Translations under genes and position numbers: made by a program
Notes under the pieces: model-generated
Seen by the model: only the letters and a program-made list of their open reading frames with translations
What the model was told of the DNA's origin: nothing
Databases searched by the model: none
NCBI RefSeq assembly: GCF_003814705.1
Contig: NZ_RKRA01000001.1
Span: 2,046,001 to 2,110,000, forward strand
Source of the DNA: Georgenia muralis
GTDB taxonomy: Bacteria > Actinomycetota > Actinomycetes > Actinomycetales > Actinomycetaceae
Direction of reading: 5' to 3'
Length of the DNA stretch: 64,000 nucleotides
In this document: in pieces, positions 1-10,153 of the stretch
Layout: the number at the start of each line of letters is the position of its first letter
Numbering within the stretch: the stretch's first letter is position 1

Positions 1-2
1 TC

Positions 3-959
3 CTCGGGCACGAGCTGCCGATGTTCGCCCCCATCGCGGCGTGGATCGTGCTGGGCCACAGCCAGGACCGGCAGCTGCGCCGCACCGCCGAGCTGGGGGC
101 CGGGGTGACGATCGGCGTGTGGCTGGGGGAGGTCTTCGTCCAGGTCTTCGGCACCGGGGCGGTCCAGATCGCCGTCGTCCTGCTGCTCGCCGCGCTCGCG
201 GCGCGGTTCATCGACCGCGGTCCCCTGCTCACCACGCAGGCGGGCGTCCAGAGCGTCGTCATCGTCGCCATGCCGACGACGATGGTCACCGACGGTGCCC
301 TGGGCCGCTGGTCCGACGCGCTCGTCGGCGCCGCGCTCGGGCTGCTCGTCACCGCGCTGGTGCCCGCCGACGTCGTCGGCCGATCACGGGCCCTGGCCCG
401 TACCGCGCTGGACCAGCTCGCCACGATGCTCGCCACCCTCGCCCGGGGCCTGCGCGCCGGCGACCCGCAGGTCGCCGCGGACGCCCTCACCATGGGCCGG
501 GCGTCGCAGCCGAGCCTGGACGCCTGGTCCTCGGCGATGCGCAGCGCCCGTGAGATGGTCCGGGTCAACCCGGTCGTGCGGGGCGAGCGGACGACCGTCG
601 CGGAGCTCAGCCGGGCGGCCGTCCTGGCCGACCGCGCCATGCGCAACGCCCGGGTGGTGGCCCGGCGCGCCGTCGTCGCCGTCGAGGAGGAGGGACCCGC
701 GCCCGACGTCGCCGGGCACGTGGAGACGCTCGCCGTCGCCATGGGCTCCCTCGCGGCCGCCGTGGGGCGCGGTGACCCGCCCGACCACGCCCGGGCGCTG
801 CTGCAGGAGGTCGCCGCGGCGCTGGCGCCGGAGGCCTACGCCGAGGGCTGGCGCCGCCAGACCCTCGTCTCCCTGCTGAGGTCCCTGGCCGTGGACGCGC
901 TGGAGATCACCGGCATGTCGCACGGCGAGGCGACCGGCGAGCTCGCCGAGGACTCCTAG
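3..959 (+). CDS. FUSC / aromatic acid exporter family membrane protein (5' truncated)
   Basis: The reading frame is open from the first bases of the window (it reads LGHELP before the first ATG at 21), so the true start lies upstream and the protein is incomplete. The visible part begins with several hydrophobic segments (about the first 100 residues from the ATG), followed by a roughly 200-residue soluble, helical C-terminal half. This fits FUSC/ArAE-type proteins, membrane proteins linked in other bacteria to efflux of aromatic acids. No substrate can be inferred. The stop codon overlaps the end of the convergent Rieske gene by four bases, so the two genes end tail to tail with no room for a terminator. 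Confidence 0.6.
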   Translation, partial: LGHELPMFAPIAAWIVLGHSQDRQLRRTAELGAGVTIGVWLGEVFVQVFGTGAVQIAVVLLLAALAARFIDRGPLLTTQAGVQSVVIVAMPTTMVTDGALGRWSDALVGAALGLLVTALVPADVVGRSRALARTALDQLATMLATLARGLRAGDPQVAADALTMGRASQPSLDAWSSAMRSAREMVRVNPVVRGERTTVAELSRAAVLADRAMRNARVVARRAVVAVEEEGPAPDVAGHVETLAVAMGSLAAAVGRGDPPDHARALLQEVAAALAPEAYAEGWRRQTLVSLLRSLAVDALEITGMSHGEATGELAEDS

Positions 960-1393
960 CCCAGGAGCACGTCGTCGCCCTCGACGCGCAGCTCCACCGG
1001 CGGCAGCGGCTGGGTGGCCGGTCCGGCGAGCACCGCGCCGTCGGTGGTGGAGAACGTCGATCCGTGGCACGGGCACACCAGCTCGGTGCCCCGGGCGGCG
1101 ACGAGGCACGCCCGGTGGGTGCAGACCGCCGAGAGGCCGTGGACGTCGCCGGCCTCGTCGCGCACGACCGCCACGCCCTCGCCGGGGGCGGGCTCGACGA
1201 CGACGGCGGTGCCCGGAGCGAGGTCGGTCAGGGAGGCCAGCGGGGTCGGCGCGGCGGCGGTGCCCGTGGCGGGGCCGGTGGTGGGTGTCCCGGCGGGCTC
1301 GGCGGCGCCGCACGCGGCGAGCACCGGGACGGCCAGCGCGCCCGCGCCGGCGACGAGGAACGTGCGGCGGGTGGGGGCGTCTGCGGCAGTCAT
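956..1393 (-). CDS. Rieske [2Fe-2S] lipoprotein, Tat-exported
   Basis: A 145-residue protein. It has twin arginines at residues 9-10, a hydrophobic stretch and a lipobox (LAAC, Cys28), so it should be exported by Tat and anchored as a lipoprotein outside the membrane. The Rieske cluster ligands are visible: Cys91-x-His93 and Cys107-x-x-His110, with Cys96 and Cys109 as the usual disulfide pair. The protein is a single small Rieske domain rather than the long QcrA subunit of the bc1 complex, and no cytochrome genes are nearby. A role in extracytoplasmic electron transfer is likely but the partner is unknown. Its start is only about 33 bases from the divergent DUF2516 gene. Confidence 0.85.
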   Translation of the reverse strand: MTAADAPTRRTFLVAGAGALAVPVLAACGAAEPAGTPTTGPATGTAAAPTPLASLTDLAPGTAVVVEPAPGEGVAVVRDEAGDVHGLSAVCTHRACLVAARGTELVCPCHGSTFSTTDGAVLAGPATQPLPPVELRVEGDDVLLG

Positions 1394-1414
1394 GAGGACA
1401 TCGTGCCGCGCCGC

Positions 1415-1420
1415 TAGGCT
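1415..1420 (+). promoter_or_regulatory. -10 element of a leaderless promoter for the DUF2516 gene
   Basis: TAGGCT lies six bases before the GTG at 1427, which places the expected transcription start at the start codon itself. There is no Shine-Dalgarno sequence. This is the standard actinobacterial leaderless arrangement. Confidence 0.5.
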
Positions 1421-1426
1421 CTGTGG

Positions 1427-1753
1427 GTGCTCGGAAACGTCCAGCTCCTCATCTTCCTGCTGCTCGCGGTGATCATGTTCGCCCTCGAGGTGTGGGCGCT
1501 CGTCGACGCCGCGACCCGGCCGGCGCCCGCGTTCCTCGCCGCGGACAAGCGCACCAAGAACTTCTGGCTGGCCCTGACGGGTGTCGCCGCCGCCATCGGC
1601 TTCATCGCCATCCCGCCCCCGCTGGGGCTGGGCCTCATGGGCGGCTTCCTGCAGTTCGTCGCCGTCGTGCCCGCCGCGGTCTACCTCGCCGACGTGCGGC
1701 CCGCCGTGCGCGGCTACCGGCCGCCGCGCCAGGGCCAGGGCCGGGGCTGGTAG
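1427..1753 (+). CDS. DUF2516 family membrane protein
   Basis: A 108-residue protein with a start GTG immediately after a leaderless -10 box. It has a hydrophobic N-terminal segment (about residues 4-28), a short polar loop with Lys-Arg-Thr-Lys-Asn, and two further hydrophobic segments (about 48-90), ending in a basic tail. Length and pattern match DUF2516, a small integral membrane family restricted largely to Actinobacteria with no known function. The next gene, dtd, starts four bases after the stop codon, so the two are probably co-transcribed. Confidence 0.75.
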   Translation: MLGNVQLLIFLLLAVIMFALEVWALVDAATRPAPAFLAADKRTKNFWLALTGVAAAIGFIAIPPPLGLGLMGGFLQFVAVVPAAVYLADVRPAVRGYRPPRQGQGRGW

Positions 1754-1757
1754 CCCG

Positions 1758-2183
1758 GTGCGGGCCGTCCTGCAGCGGGTGACCCGCGCGGCGGTGCGGG
1801 TCGGCGGTCAGGTGGTCGGGGAGGTCACCCGGCCCGGGCTGGTCGCGCTCGTCGGCGTCACGCACGACGACGGCGCCGAGCAGGCGGAGCGGCTGGCCCG
1901 CAAGATCGCCGAGCTGCGGATCCTGCGGGGGGAGGCCTCCGTGGCCGATGCGGCCGCCCCGGTGCTCGTCGTCTCCCAGTTCACCCTGTACGCCGACGTC
2001 CGGAAGGGCCGCCGGCCCACCTGGAACGCTGCCGCCCCCGGGCCGGTGGCCGAGCCCCTCGTCGACGCGGTCGTCTCGGCGCTGCGCGAGCGCGGCGTCG
2101 AGGTCGCGACCGGCCGGTTCGGCGCGGACATGGCCCTCGAGCTCGTCAACGACGGGCCGGTCACCGTCCTCGTCGACGTCTGA
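1758..2183 (+). CDS. dtd: D-aminoacyl-tRNA deacylase
   Basis: This 141-residue enzyme removes D-amino acids (and mis-attached glycine) from tRNA in the cytoplasm. Both family signatures are present: SQFTLYA at residues 73-79 and the NDGPVT loop with the Gly-cisPro element at 131-136. The GTG at 1758 gives a protein of normal family length beginning [11 protein letters not shown], as expected for Dtd; the open frame extends further upstream only as an overlap with the DUF2516 gene. The gene follows the DUF2516 stop by four bases and is likely in the same transcript. Confidence 0.93.
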   Translation: MRAVLQRVTRAAVRVGGQVVGEVTRPGLVALVGVTHDDGAEQAERLARKIAELRILRGEASVADAAAPVLVVSQFTLYADVRKGRRPTWNAAAPGPVAEPLVDAVVSALRERGVEVATGRFGADMALELVNDGPVTVLVDV

Positions 2184-2230
2184 TCCACAGCCGTTCGCAC
2201 CGGACCGGCCCGTCACGGCAGGATCGGGGC

Positions 2231-2800
2231 ATGAGGATCGACGCCGTGCTCGGCGACATCACCCGTCAGGACGTCGACGCCGTCGTCAACGCCGCGAACT
2301 CCTCGCTCATGGGCGGCGGCGGGGTCGACGGCGCCATCCACCGGGCGGCCGGTCCCGGGCTGCTCGAGGAGTGCATGGAGCTGCGCCGCACCGAGCTGCC
2401 GGACGGCCTGCCCGTCGGCAGCGCCGTGCCGACGGCCGGCCACCGCCTCCCGGCACGCTGGGTCATCCACACCGTCGGGCCCAACCGGCACCGCGGCCAG
2501 GACGACCCCGCGCTGCTCGCCTCGTGCTTCACCTCCGCGCTCGTCGTCGCCGCCGAGGTCGGCGCCCGCGAGGTCGCCGTCCCGGCCGTGGGAGCAGGCG
2601 CGTACGGCTGGGACCCCGCCGAGGTGGCCCGGGTCGCGGTCGGCGCCGTGCGCTCCTTCGCCGCCGCGCAGGACAACCGCGACGGCGCCGACGTGTGCGG
2701 CCTGGAGGAGCGCGCCGTCGGCCTCACGCCCGTGGAGCTGGTCCGGTTCGTCCTGCACGACGAGGAGGTCCTGCGGGTCTTCAGCCGCGAGCTGGGCTGA
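2231..2800 (+). CDS. Macrodomain protein, probable O-acetyl-ADP-ribose deacetylase
   Basis: A 189-residue macrodomain. GDIT (residues 8-11), VNAAN (19-23) and the glycine-rich loop GGGGVDGAIHRAAG (28-41) form the ADP-ribose binding site, and the Asn and Asp residues used by the MacroD/YmdB type are present. Such enzymes hydrolyse O-acetyl-ADP-ribose or remove ADP-ribose from proteins. The gene is monocistronic or follows dtd after 47 bases. The C-terminal 20 residues are an ordinary extension. No sirtuin or ADP-ribosyltransferase gene is adjacent, so the physiological substrate is not indicated. Confidence 0.88.
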   Translation: MRIDAVLGDITRQDVDAVVNAANSSLMGGGGVDGAIHRAAGPGLLEECMELRRTELPDGLPVGSAVPTAGHRLPARWVIHTVGPNRHRGQDDPALLASCFTSALVVAAEVGAREVAVPAVGAGAYGWDPAEVARVAVGAVRSFAAAQDNRDGADVCGLEERAVGLTPVELVRFVLHDEEVLRVFSRELG

Positions 2801-2808
2801 GGCGGCGG

Positions 2809-3006
2809 TCACCCCTCGGGCGGGTCGAACAGGTCCTCGATCCGGCACCCGAACGCGGCGGCCAGCCGGAACGCGAGCGGCAGGCTGGGGTCGAACCGGC
2901 CGCGCTCGATGGAGATGACCGTCTGGCGCGAGACGCCGAGCAGCTCGGCCAGGTGGGCCTGCGACCAGCCGCGCTCCCCGCGCCGCGCCGCGATGTCGTT
3001 GTCCAT
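2809..3006 (-). CDS. Small XRE-family (Cro/CI) DNA-binding regulator
   Basis: A 65-residue protein that is almost entirely one helix-turn-helix domain: the recognition region LLGVSRQTVISIERGRFDPS lies around residues 22-41, with the typical ending CRIEDLF. It has no sensor domain. Its ATG overlaps the stop codon of the upstream membrane-protein gene (TGATG), so the two are translationally coupled. Very small XRE regulators paired with a small membrane protein are a recurrent arrangement, and the regulator usually acts on its own operon. Inverted repeats upstream of the operon are candidate binding sites. What signal it answers is unknown. Confidence 0.85.
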   Translation of the reverse strand: MDNDIAARRGERGWSQAHLAELLGVSRQTVISIERGRFDPSLPLAFRLAAAFGCRIEDLFDPPEG

Positions 3007-3440
3007 CAGGACTGCCGGCGGGAGATGGTCAGGTAGCGGACCGTCAGGTCGGCGAGGCCGAGCACGACGACGGCCACGAGAACCGTGGACCCCGAGGTCT
3101 CCAGGCCGGTGACCGACAGGGCGACCAGGGCCACGCCCGCGGCGACGACCAGGTCCATCAGCGCGCTGCTCGCGGCGCGGTCCAGCCACTGCCGCTCGAC
3201 GTTCTCCTCCGGGTGGGCGTCCTCGACGACGACGTGGCGCGCGACCAGCAGGAACCACGACAGTGCGGCGGACGGCCCCAGCGTCGAGGCGGCGAAGACT
3301 CCCGCCACCAGCCAGAAGTCGTCACCCCGGAACAGGCCGGCCAGGGCGCCGAGCGCGGCGGCCAGGACGAGGGCGAGGAGGGCGGCGAGGGCGTAGGCGC
3401 GGGTCGGGGCCCGACGGTCCGTGCGGGATGCGGTGCTCAT
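3006..3440 (-). CDS. Small four-helix membrane protein coupled to an XRE regulator
   Basis: The chosen ATG at 3440 follows a good ribosome site (GGAGAGG) and yields 144 residues; a longer reading from 3524 would run through the candidate operators and is less likely. Four hydrophobic segments are visible at about residues 16-36, 44-64, 92-112 and 118-138, with an acidic loop (EDAHPEEN) between the second and third. It resembles the DUF2975/DUF2178-like partner proteins of small XRE regulators in general shape, but I cannot assign a family with certainty. It is the first gene of a two-gene operon and may sequester or signal to the regulator. Confidence 0.7.
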   Translation of the reverse strand: MSTASRTDRRAPTRAYALAALLALVLAAALGALAGLFRGDDFWLVAGVFAASTLGPSAALSWFLLVARHVVVEDAHPEENVERQWLDRAASSALMDLVVAAGVALVALSVTGLETSGSTVLVAVVVLGLADLTVRYLTISRRQS

Positions 3441-3484
3441 GAGCCTCTCCAGGGTGAGGTCGGTGCGGGACGGCGGGCTGTGTG

Positions 3485-3540
3485 AAGCACGCTTGACGTC
3501 ATCACAGTCAAGCTCGCTTGGCACCTCATGTCAAGCGCCC
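3485..3540. promoter_or_regulatory. Inverted-repeat operator cluster upstream of the membrane protein/XRE operon
   Basis: CAAGC-TC-GCTTG (3509-3520) is a perfect inverted repeat and GAAGC-AC-GCTTG (3484-3495) is a near-perfect copy 25 bases away. A further half-site TCAAGCG occurs at 3531-3537. They lie just upstream of the operon's ribosome site. Their repetition and position suggest a binding array for the operon's own XRE protein; this is inference. Confidence 0.45.
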
Positions 3541-3761
3541 TTCACAGTGCGTCGGTGGCGGAGGTGCCCGCCACCCACCCGGGTGCCGGGCGGAGCGGCC
3601 GCCTCGTCGCGTTCCGGAGTCACCGCGACCCGGAGCGGGGTCGTCACGCCGGTGGCGAACACGGGCAGTGGTGCCGCCCCCTCGCCGTTAGCCTTGACGA
3701 ACGCTGCCCAGACCGGTCGCTGCCGGGCCCCGGCCGAGGTAGCCGCCCGTGAGGAGTGCAC

Positions 3762-6338
<2,577 letters not shown>

Positions 6339-6350
6339 GCACGGTCCGGC

Positions 6351-6380
6351 AGGGCCCGGCAGCCACGGCTGCCGGGCCCT
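6351..6380 (+). terminator. Rho-independent terminator of clpC
   Basis: A 13-bp perfect stem (AGGGCCCGGCAGC paired with its complement) closes on a CACG loop and is followed by TTTC. It begins 12 bases after the clpC stop codon. Confidence 0.8.
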
Positions 6381-6390
6381 TTCGGCGTCC

Positions 6391-6433
6391 TGGCCCTCGG
6401 GCGTTGCTGGCCCTCGGGCGTTGCTGGCCCTCG
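6391..6433. repeat. 17-bp direct tandem repeat after clpC
   Basis: TGGCCCTCGGGCGTTGC occurs twice in tandem (6391-6407 and 6408-6424), followed by a nine-base partial copy. It lies between the clpC terminator and the convergent amidotransferase gene. No function is evident. Confidence 0.6.
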
Positions 6434-6461
6434 CGGCTCCCCGGCGTACCCGGGACGCCCG

Positions 6462-7223
6462 TCAGGCGGGTCGGGCGTAGCGCCGGACGAAGGCGCGCAC
6501 GACCTCGTGGGAGTCGGTGACGTCGACGCCGCTGACGCGCACGACCACCGACTCGAACTCCTCGGCGGGGAAGTGCCCGGCGTGGCGGTAGACGCTCATG
6601 CGGGTGATGACAGCGTCGCGGTCGGTCTCCGGGTGGAACTGGGTGACGTACTGGTTGCGGCCCAAGCGGTACATCTGCACCGGGCAGGCCTCGGACCGCG
6701 CCAGGAGCACCGCGCCCGGCGGCAGGACCGTGCAGGCCTCCTTGTGGCCGACGTAGGCGGCGAACGTCGGCGGCATCCCGGCGAGCAGGGGGTCGTCACG
6801 GCCCTCGTCGGTGAGGTTGATCTCGACGGCGGCGGTGCTCTCGGCGTACGTGCCGTCCACGACGCCGCCGGCGACCCGGCCCAGCGCCCCGATGCCGAAG
6901 CACGTGCCGAGGAAGGGCAGGTCCCGCTCGTGGATCTCGCTCAGGACGACGTCGAGCTCGGCCTCGATCCGCAGCTGGTCGTCGCTCTTGTGCTCCGCCG
7001 GCACCGACGTCGTGAAGGGGCTGCCGCCGAGGAAGGTCCCCGCGAACCGGTCGAGGTCGAGCGGGGTGAACCGCCCCGACTCCATCCGGATCCTGACCAG
7101 CTCGTCGGCGCGCAGGCCGGTGAGCCGGAGGAACGAGGCGTACTCGCCGTCGGCGGCGGCGTCCTCGCTCCGCGAGGCGAGCAGCGCAAAGGGCTTGGTG
7201 GGCACGGGGAGAGTGAACACCAC
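6462..7223 (-). CDS. Class I glutamine amidotransferase (GATase1 domain) protein
   Basis: A 253-residue stand-alone GATase1 domain. The nucleophile elbow reads GTCFGIG near residue 107 and the catalytic His-Glu is in QFHPETD near 198. Such free-standing proteins resemble the amidotransferase half of GMP synthase, but there is no synthetase partner here, so the ammonia acceptor is unknown; some relatives act as gamma-glutamyl hydrolases. The start is uncertain: GTG at 7223 is used here and another GTG lies at 7205, neither with a clear ribosome site. The gene diverges from csbD. A short intergenic region of about 120 bases must hold both promoters. Confidence 0.8.
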   Translation of the reverse strand: MVFTLPVPTKPFALLASRSEDAAADGEYASFLRLTGLRADELVRIRMESGRFTPLDLDRFAGTFLGGSPFTTSVPAEHKSDDQLRIEAELDVVLSEIHERDLPFLGTCFGIGALGRVAGGVVDGTYAESTAAVEINLTDEGRDDPLLAGMPPTFAAYVGHKEACTVLPPGAVLLARSEACPVQMYRLGRNQYVTQFHPETDRDAVITRMSVYRHAGHFPAEEFESVVVRVSGVDVTDSHEVVRAFVRRYARPA

Positions 7224-7343
7224 CGAGCCCGGCGTTCGCCCCCGTGTCCCGGGAACGGGTGTCCTCCGGATGCGGGGTCACCGGGGCGGACGTAGCGTGA
7301 GAAGCATCCCCGCAGGGGGCCGACCGAGGACGAGGAGCACGAG

Positions 7344-7514
7344 ATGGGCTTGGACGACAAGATCCGCAACGCTGCCGAGGAGACGGGCGGCAAGGTCAAG
7401 GAGGGCGCCGGGAAGGCGACCGACAACGAGCGGCTCGAGGCCGAGGGCAAGGGCGACCAGGCCAGCGCGAACATCAAGCAGGCCGGCGAGAACGTCAAGG
7501 ACGCCTTCAAGTAG
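7344..7514 (+). CDS. CsbD family stress-response protein
   Basis: A 56-residue, highly charged protein reading MGLDDKIRNAAEETGGKVKE at its start, with the repeated Gly-Lys/Asp-rich pattern of the CsbD family (KxKEGxGKxTxNxxLEAEGKxDQ). A ribosome site (GAGGA) lies upstream. CsbD proteins are abundant general stress proteins under alternative sigma factors in many bacteria and their biochemical role is unknown. The gene is short, monocistronic and ends before a hairpin shared with the convergent pyrophosphatase gene. Confidence 0.88.
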   Translation: MGLDDKIRNAAEETGGKVKEGAGKATDNERLEAEGKGDQASANIKQAGENVKDAFK

Positions 7515-7557
7515 CGAGAACGCTCGACACACCGCCCTCATCGCAAGGGTGGCGAGG

Positions 7558-7577
7558 CCTCGCGGGAGTGATCCCGC
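7558..7577. terminator. Bidirectional hairpin between csbD and hppA
   Basis: CCTCGCGGGA and TCCCGCGGGG can pair (one G-U pair) around a GTGA tetraloop. The hairpin lies in the convergent gap downstream of both genes. There is no T-tract, so termination strength is uncertain. Confidence 0.5.
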
Positions 7578-7602
7578 GGGGCCCGTCCGTGTCCCGGGTC
7601 GC

Positions 7603-10038
7603 CTACCGGCGCCGGGCGCTCTCGCCGTGGTGCAGGTCGCCGGTCGCGGTGGCCCCGGCCCTGGCGGCACCGCCCGCCCGGACATCCGCCCCGGCGTCCG
7701 CCCCGGCGTCCGCCGGACCGTCCTCCGGGCCCGCCCCGGCCGCCGCCGGCGCGCCCGGTGCGCCCGAGGGGGAGTCCGGGACGACAGGGCGCCGCGACGG
7801 ACCGGCCGGGCGGAGGAGGTCCACCGGCGGCTGCCGGGTGGACCGGCTGATGGCCGCCCCGAGCGCGAGGAGGACAGCGACGGTGACGACCGCCCGGACG
7901 ACGCCGTCGCCCTGGACCGAGACGATGAGCGGCGCCAGGAGGACGGCGACGAGGTTCATCACCTTGATGAGCGGGTTGAGGGACGGGCCGGCGGTGTCCT
8001 TGAAGGGGTCGCCGACGGTGTCGCCGATGACGGCGGCCACGTGCTGGCTGGAGCCCTTGCCGCCGAGGTGGCCGTCCTCGATGTACTTCTTGGAGTTGTC
8101 CCAGGCGCCGCCGGCGTTGGACAGCATGACCGCGAGCAGCTGCCCGGTGAGGATCGAGCCGGCCAGGAACGCCCCGAGCGCCTCGGCTCCGAGCGCGAAC
8201 CCGACCGCCACCGGTGTGAGCACGGCCAGCAGGCCGGGTGTGAGCAGCTCGTGCAGCGACCGCTTCGTGCACAGGTCCACCACGCGGGCGTAGTCGGGAC
8301 GGACCTCGTAGGTCATGATCCCCGGCTCGTCGTGGAACTGCCGGCGCACCTCGACGACGACCTCGCCGGCCGCCCGGGAGACCGCGCGGATGAGCAGCGA
8401 GGAGAAGAGGAAGCCGACCGCGCCGCCGATGAGCAGGCCGACCAGCACGTCGGGCTGGTCGACCCGGATGCCGTCGAACTGCATCCCGGCCGCGCGGAGC
8501 GCCTCCTCGAACGAGCCGAACAGGGAGGTGGCGGCGATGACGGCGGTCGCGATGGCGATGCCCTTGGTGATCGCCTTGGTCGAGTTGCCGGTGGCGTCGA
8601 GCCGGCCGAGGGACCGGGCGGCCTCGCCCTCGAACTCCCCGGACATCTCGGCGATGCCCTGGGCGTTGTCGGCCACGGGGCCGAAGGTGTCCATCGAGAC
8701 GATGACACCGACCGTGGTGAGCATGCCCATGCCGGTGAGGGAGATGAAGTACAGGGCCTCGGCGGCGCCGTCGCCCATCGCGAACGCGGAGAGGATCACC
8801 AGCGCGATGGTGAGGATGGCCCAGACGGTCGACTCCAGGCCGAGTGAGAAGCCGGACAGGATCGTCGTCGCGGGTCCGGTGCGCGTGGACTCGGCGACCT
8901 CCTTGACCGGGCGGTACCGCGCATCGGTGAAGTACTGGGTGAGGACCTGGATGACGCTGGCCAGGACGAGGCCGAGGATCACGGCGACGGCGGGTCGCAG
9001 GTCCTGCATGTACCAGCCCGACAGGGCCAGCACCGCGGCGGCCGAGAGGCCGGCGGAGAGGAAGAAGCCGCGGTTGATGGCCCGCATGCCGTGCTCGTCG
9101 TCGCCGCGCGGGTTCACCGCGACGATGCCCACCATCGAGGTGAGGACGCCGACCGCGCGCACGAGCAGCGGGAACATCACCCCGGCGATGGCGCCGGCCG
9201 CGGAGCCGGACCACGCGGCCGCGCCGAGGATGAGGGCCGCGACGAGGGTGACCTCGTAGGACTCGAAGAGGTCGGCGGCCATGCCGGCGCAGTCGCCGAC
9301 GTTGTCGCCGACGTTGTCGGCGATGGTGGCGGCGTTGCGGGGGTCGTCCTCGGGGATGCCCTGCTCGACCTTGCCGACGAGGTCGGCGCCGACGTCGGCG
9401 GCCTTGGTGAAGATGCCGCCGCCGACGCGCATGAACATCGCCAGCAGCGCGCCGCCGAAGCCGAAGCCCACGAGGACGGCGGTGGCGTCCTGCTGGTAGA
9501 TGAGGAGGATGACGGTGGCGCCGAGCAGCCCCAGGCCCACGGTGAACATCCCGGCCACACCGCCGGCGCGGAAGGCCACCCGCATGGCGCGCCGAGCGCC
9601 GCTCTCGCGGGCCGCGGCGGCGGTGCGCACGTTCGCGCGCACGGCCAGCCACATCCCGGCGTAGCCCGTCAGCGCGGAGAACGCCGCCCCGAGGACGAAC
9701 GCCAGGGACCGGCCCGCCCGCAGGACCAGCTCCGAGTGCGCGGCGTCGGCGGCGACGGGCAGGGCGAAGAACAGCACCACACCCAGGACGAGGATGAACC
9801 ACGACACCGTGCGCATCTGGCGGGCCATGTAGGCGCGGGCGCCCTCCTGGATGGCGCCGGCGATCTCGATCATCTTCACCGTGCCCTGCGGCGCCCCGAG
9901 CACCTCCCGCACGAGTTTGTACGCGAAGGCCAGTGCCAGCAGGGAGATGGCGAGGATGACCCAGAGGGCCGTCATCTCGAACGGTCCGAACACGGCCTGG
10001 AGCGGTGCGCCCTCGGCCGCCCGGAGGTCTGCGTACAT
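7603..10038 (-). CDS. hppA: Membrane-bound H+-translocating pyrophosphatase, K+-independent type
   Basis: An 811-residue polytopic membrane protein that couples pyrophosphate hydrolysis to proton export. The substrate-binding motifs are intact: DVGADLVGKVE at residues 215-225, EDDPRN at 230-235 and DNVGDNVGD at 241-249. At the diagnostic site the sequence is GNSTKAITK, with Lys488 and Thr491; family knowledge says Lys/Thr here marks K+-independent enzymes, whereas K+-dependent ones carry Ala. The last 80 or so residues are a Pro/Ala/Gly/Asp-rich tail beyond the conserved core. The ATG at 10038 gives the expected N-terminus; longer frames upstream overlap the neighbouring terminator. A soluble pyrophosphatase is also encoded in this window (ppa). 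Confidence 0.95.
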   Translation of the reverse strand: MYADLRAAEGAPLQAVFGPFEMTALWVILAISLLALAFAYKLVREVLGAPQGTVKMIEIAGAIQEGARAYMARQMRTVSWFILVLGVVLFFALPVAADAAHSELVLRAGRSLAFVLGAAFSALTGYAGMWLAVRANVRTAAAARESGARRAMRVAFRAGGVAGMFTVGLGLLGATVILLIYQQDATAVLVGFGFGGALLAMFMRVGGGIFTKAADVGADLVGKVEQGIPEDDPRNAATIADNVGDNVGDCAGMAADLFESYEVTLVAALILGAAAWSGSAAGAIAGVMFPLLVRAVGVLTSMVGIVAVNPRGDDEHGMRAINRGFFLSAGLSAAAVLALSGWYMQDLRPAVAVILGLVLASVIQVLTQYFTDARYRPVKEVAESTRTGPATTILSGFSLGLESTVWAILTIALVILSAFAMGDGAAEALYFISLTGMGMLTTVGVIVSMDTFGPVADNAQGIAEMSGEFEGEAARSLGRLDATGNSTKAITKGIAIATAVIAATSLFGSFEEALRAAGMQFDGIRVDQPDVLVGLLIGGAVGFLFSSLLIRAVSRAAGEVVVEVRRQFHDEPGIMTYEVRPDYARVVDLCTKRSLHELLTPGLLAVLTPVAVGFALGAEALGAFLAGSILTGQLLAVMLSNAGGAWDNSKKYIEDGHLGGKGSSQHVAAVIGDTVGDPFKDTAGPSLNPLIKVMNLVAVLLAPLIVSVQGDGVVRAVVTVAVLLALGAAISRSTRQPPVDLLRPAGPSRRPVVPDSPSGAPGAPAAAGAGPEDGPADAGADAGADVRAGGAARAGATATGDLHHGESARRR

Positions 10039-10129
10039 GGCAACCCCGTCGTCGACAGTGGTGGCGGGCGGCTGCCCGTCTCGACCACCTCCACCGTAGG
10101 GCGGCGGCCGCGCCCCGCCGGAGGACCTT

Positions 10130-10151
10130 CGACCCCGCCGGGTCGGGGTCG
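10130..10151 (-). terminator. Hairpin after the HIBYL-CoA-hydrolase-like gene
   Basis: CGACCCCG (10130-10137) pairs perfectly with CGGGGTCG (10144-10151) around a six-base loop, immediately after the stop codon of the upstream minus-strand gene. It separates that gene from hppA. Confidence 0.5.
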
Positions 10152-10153
10152 GG

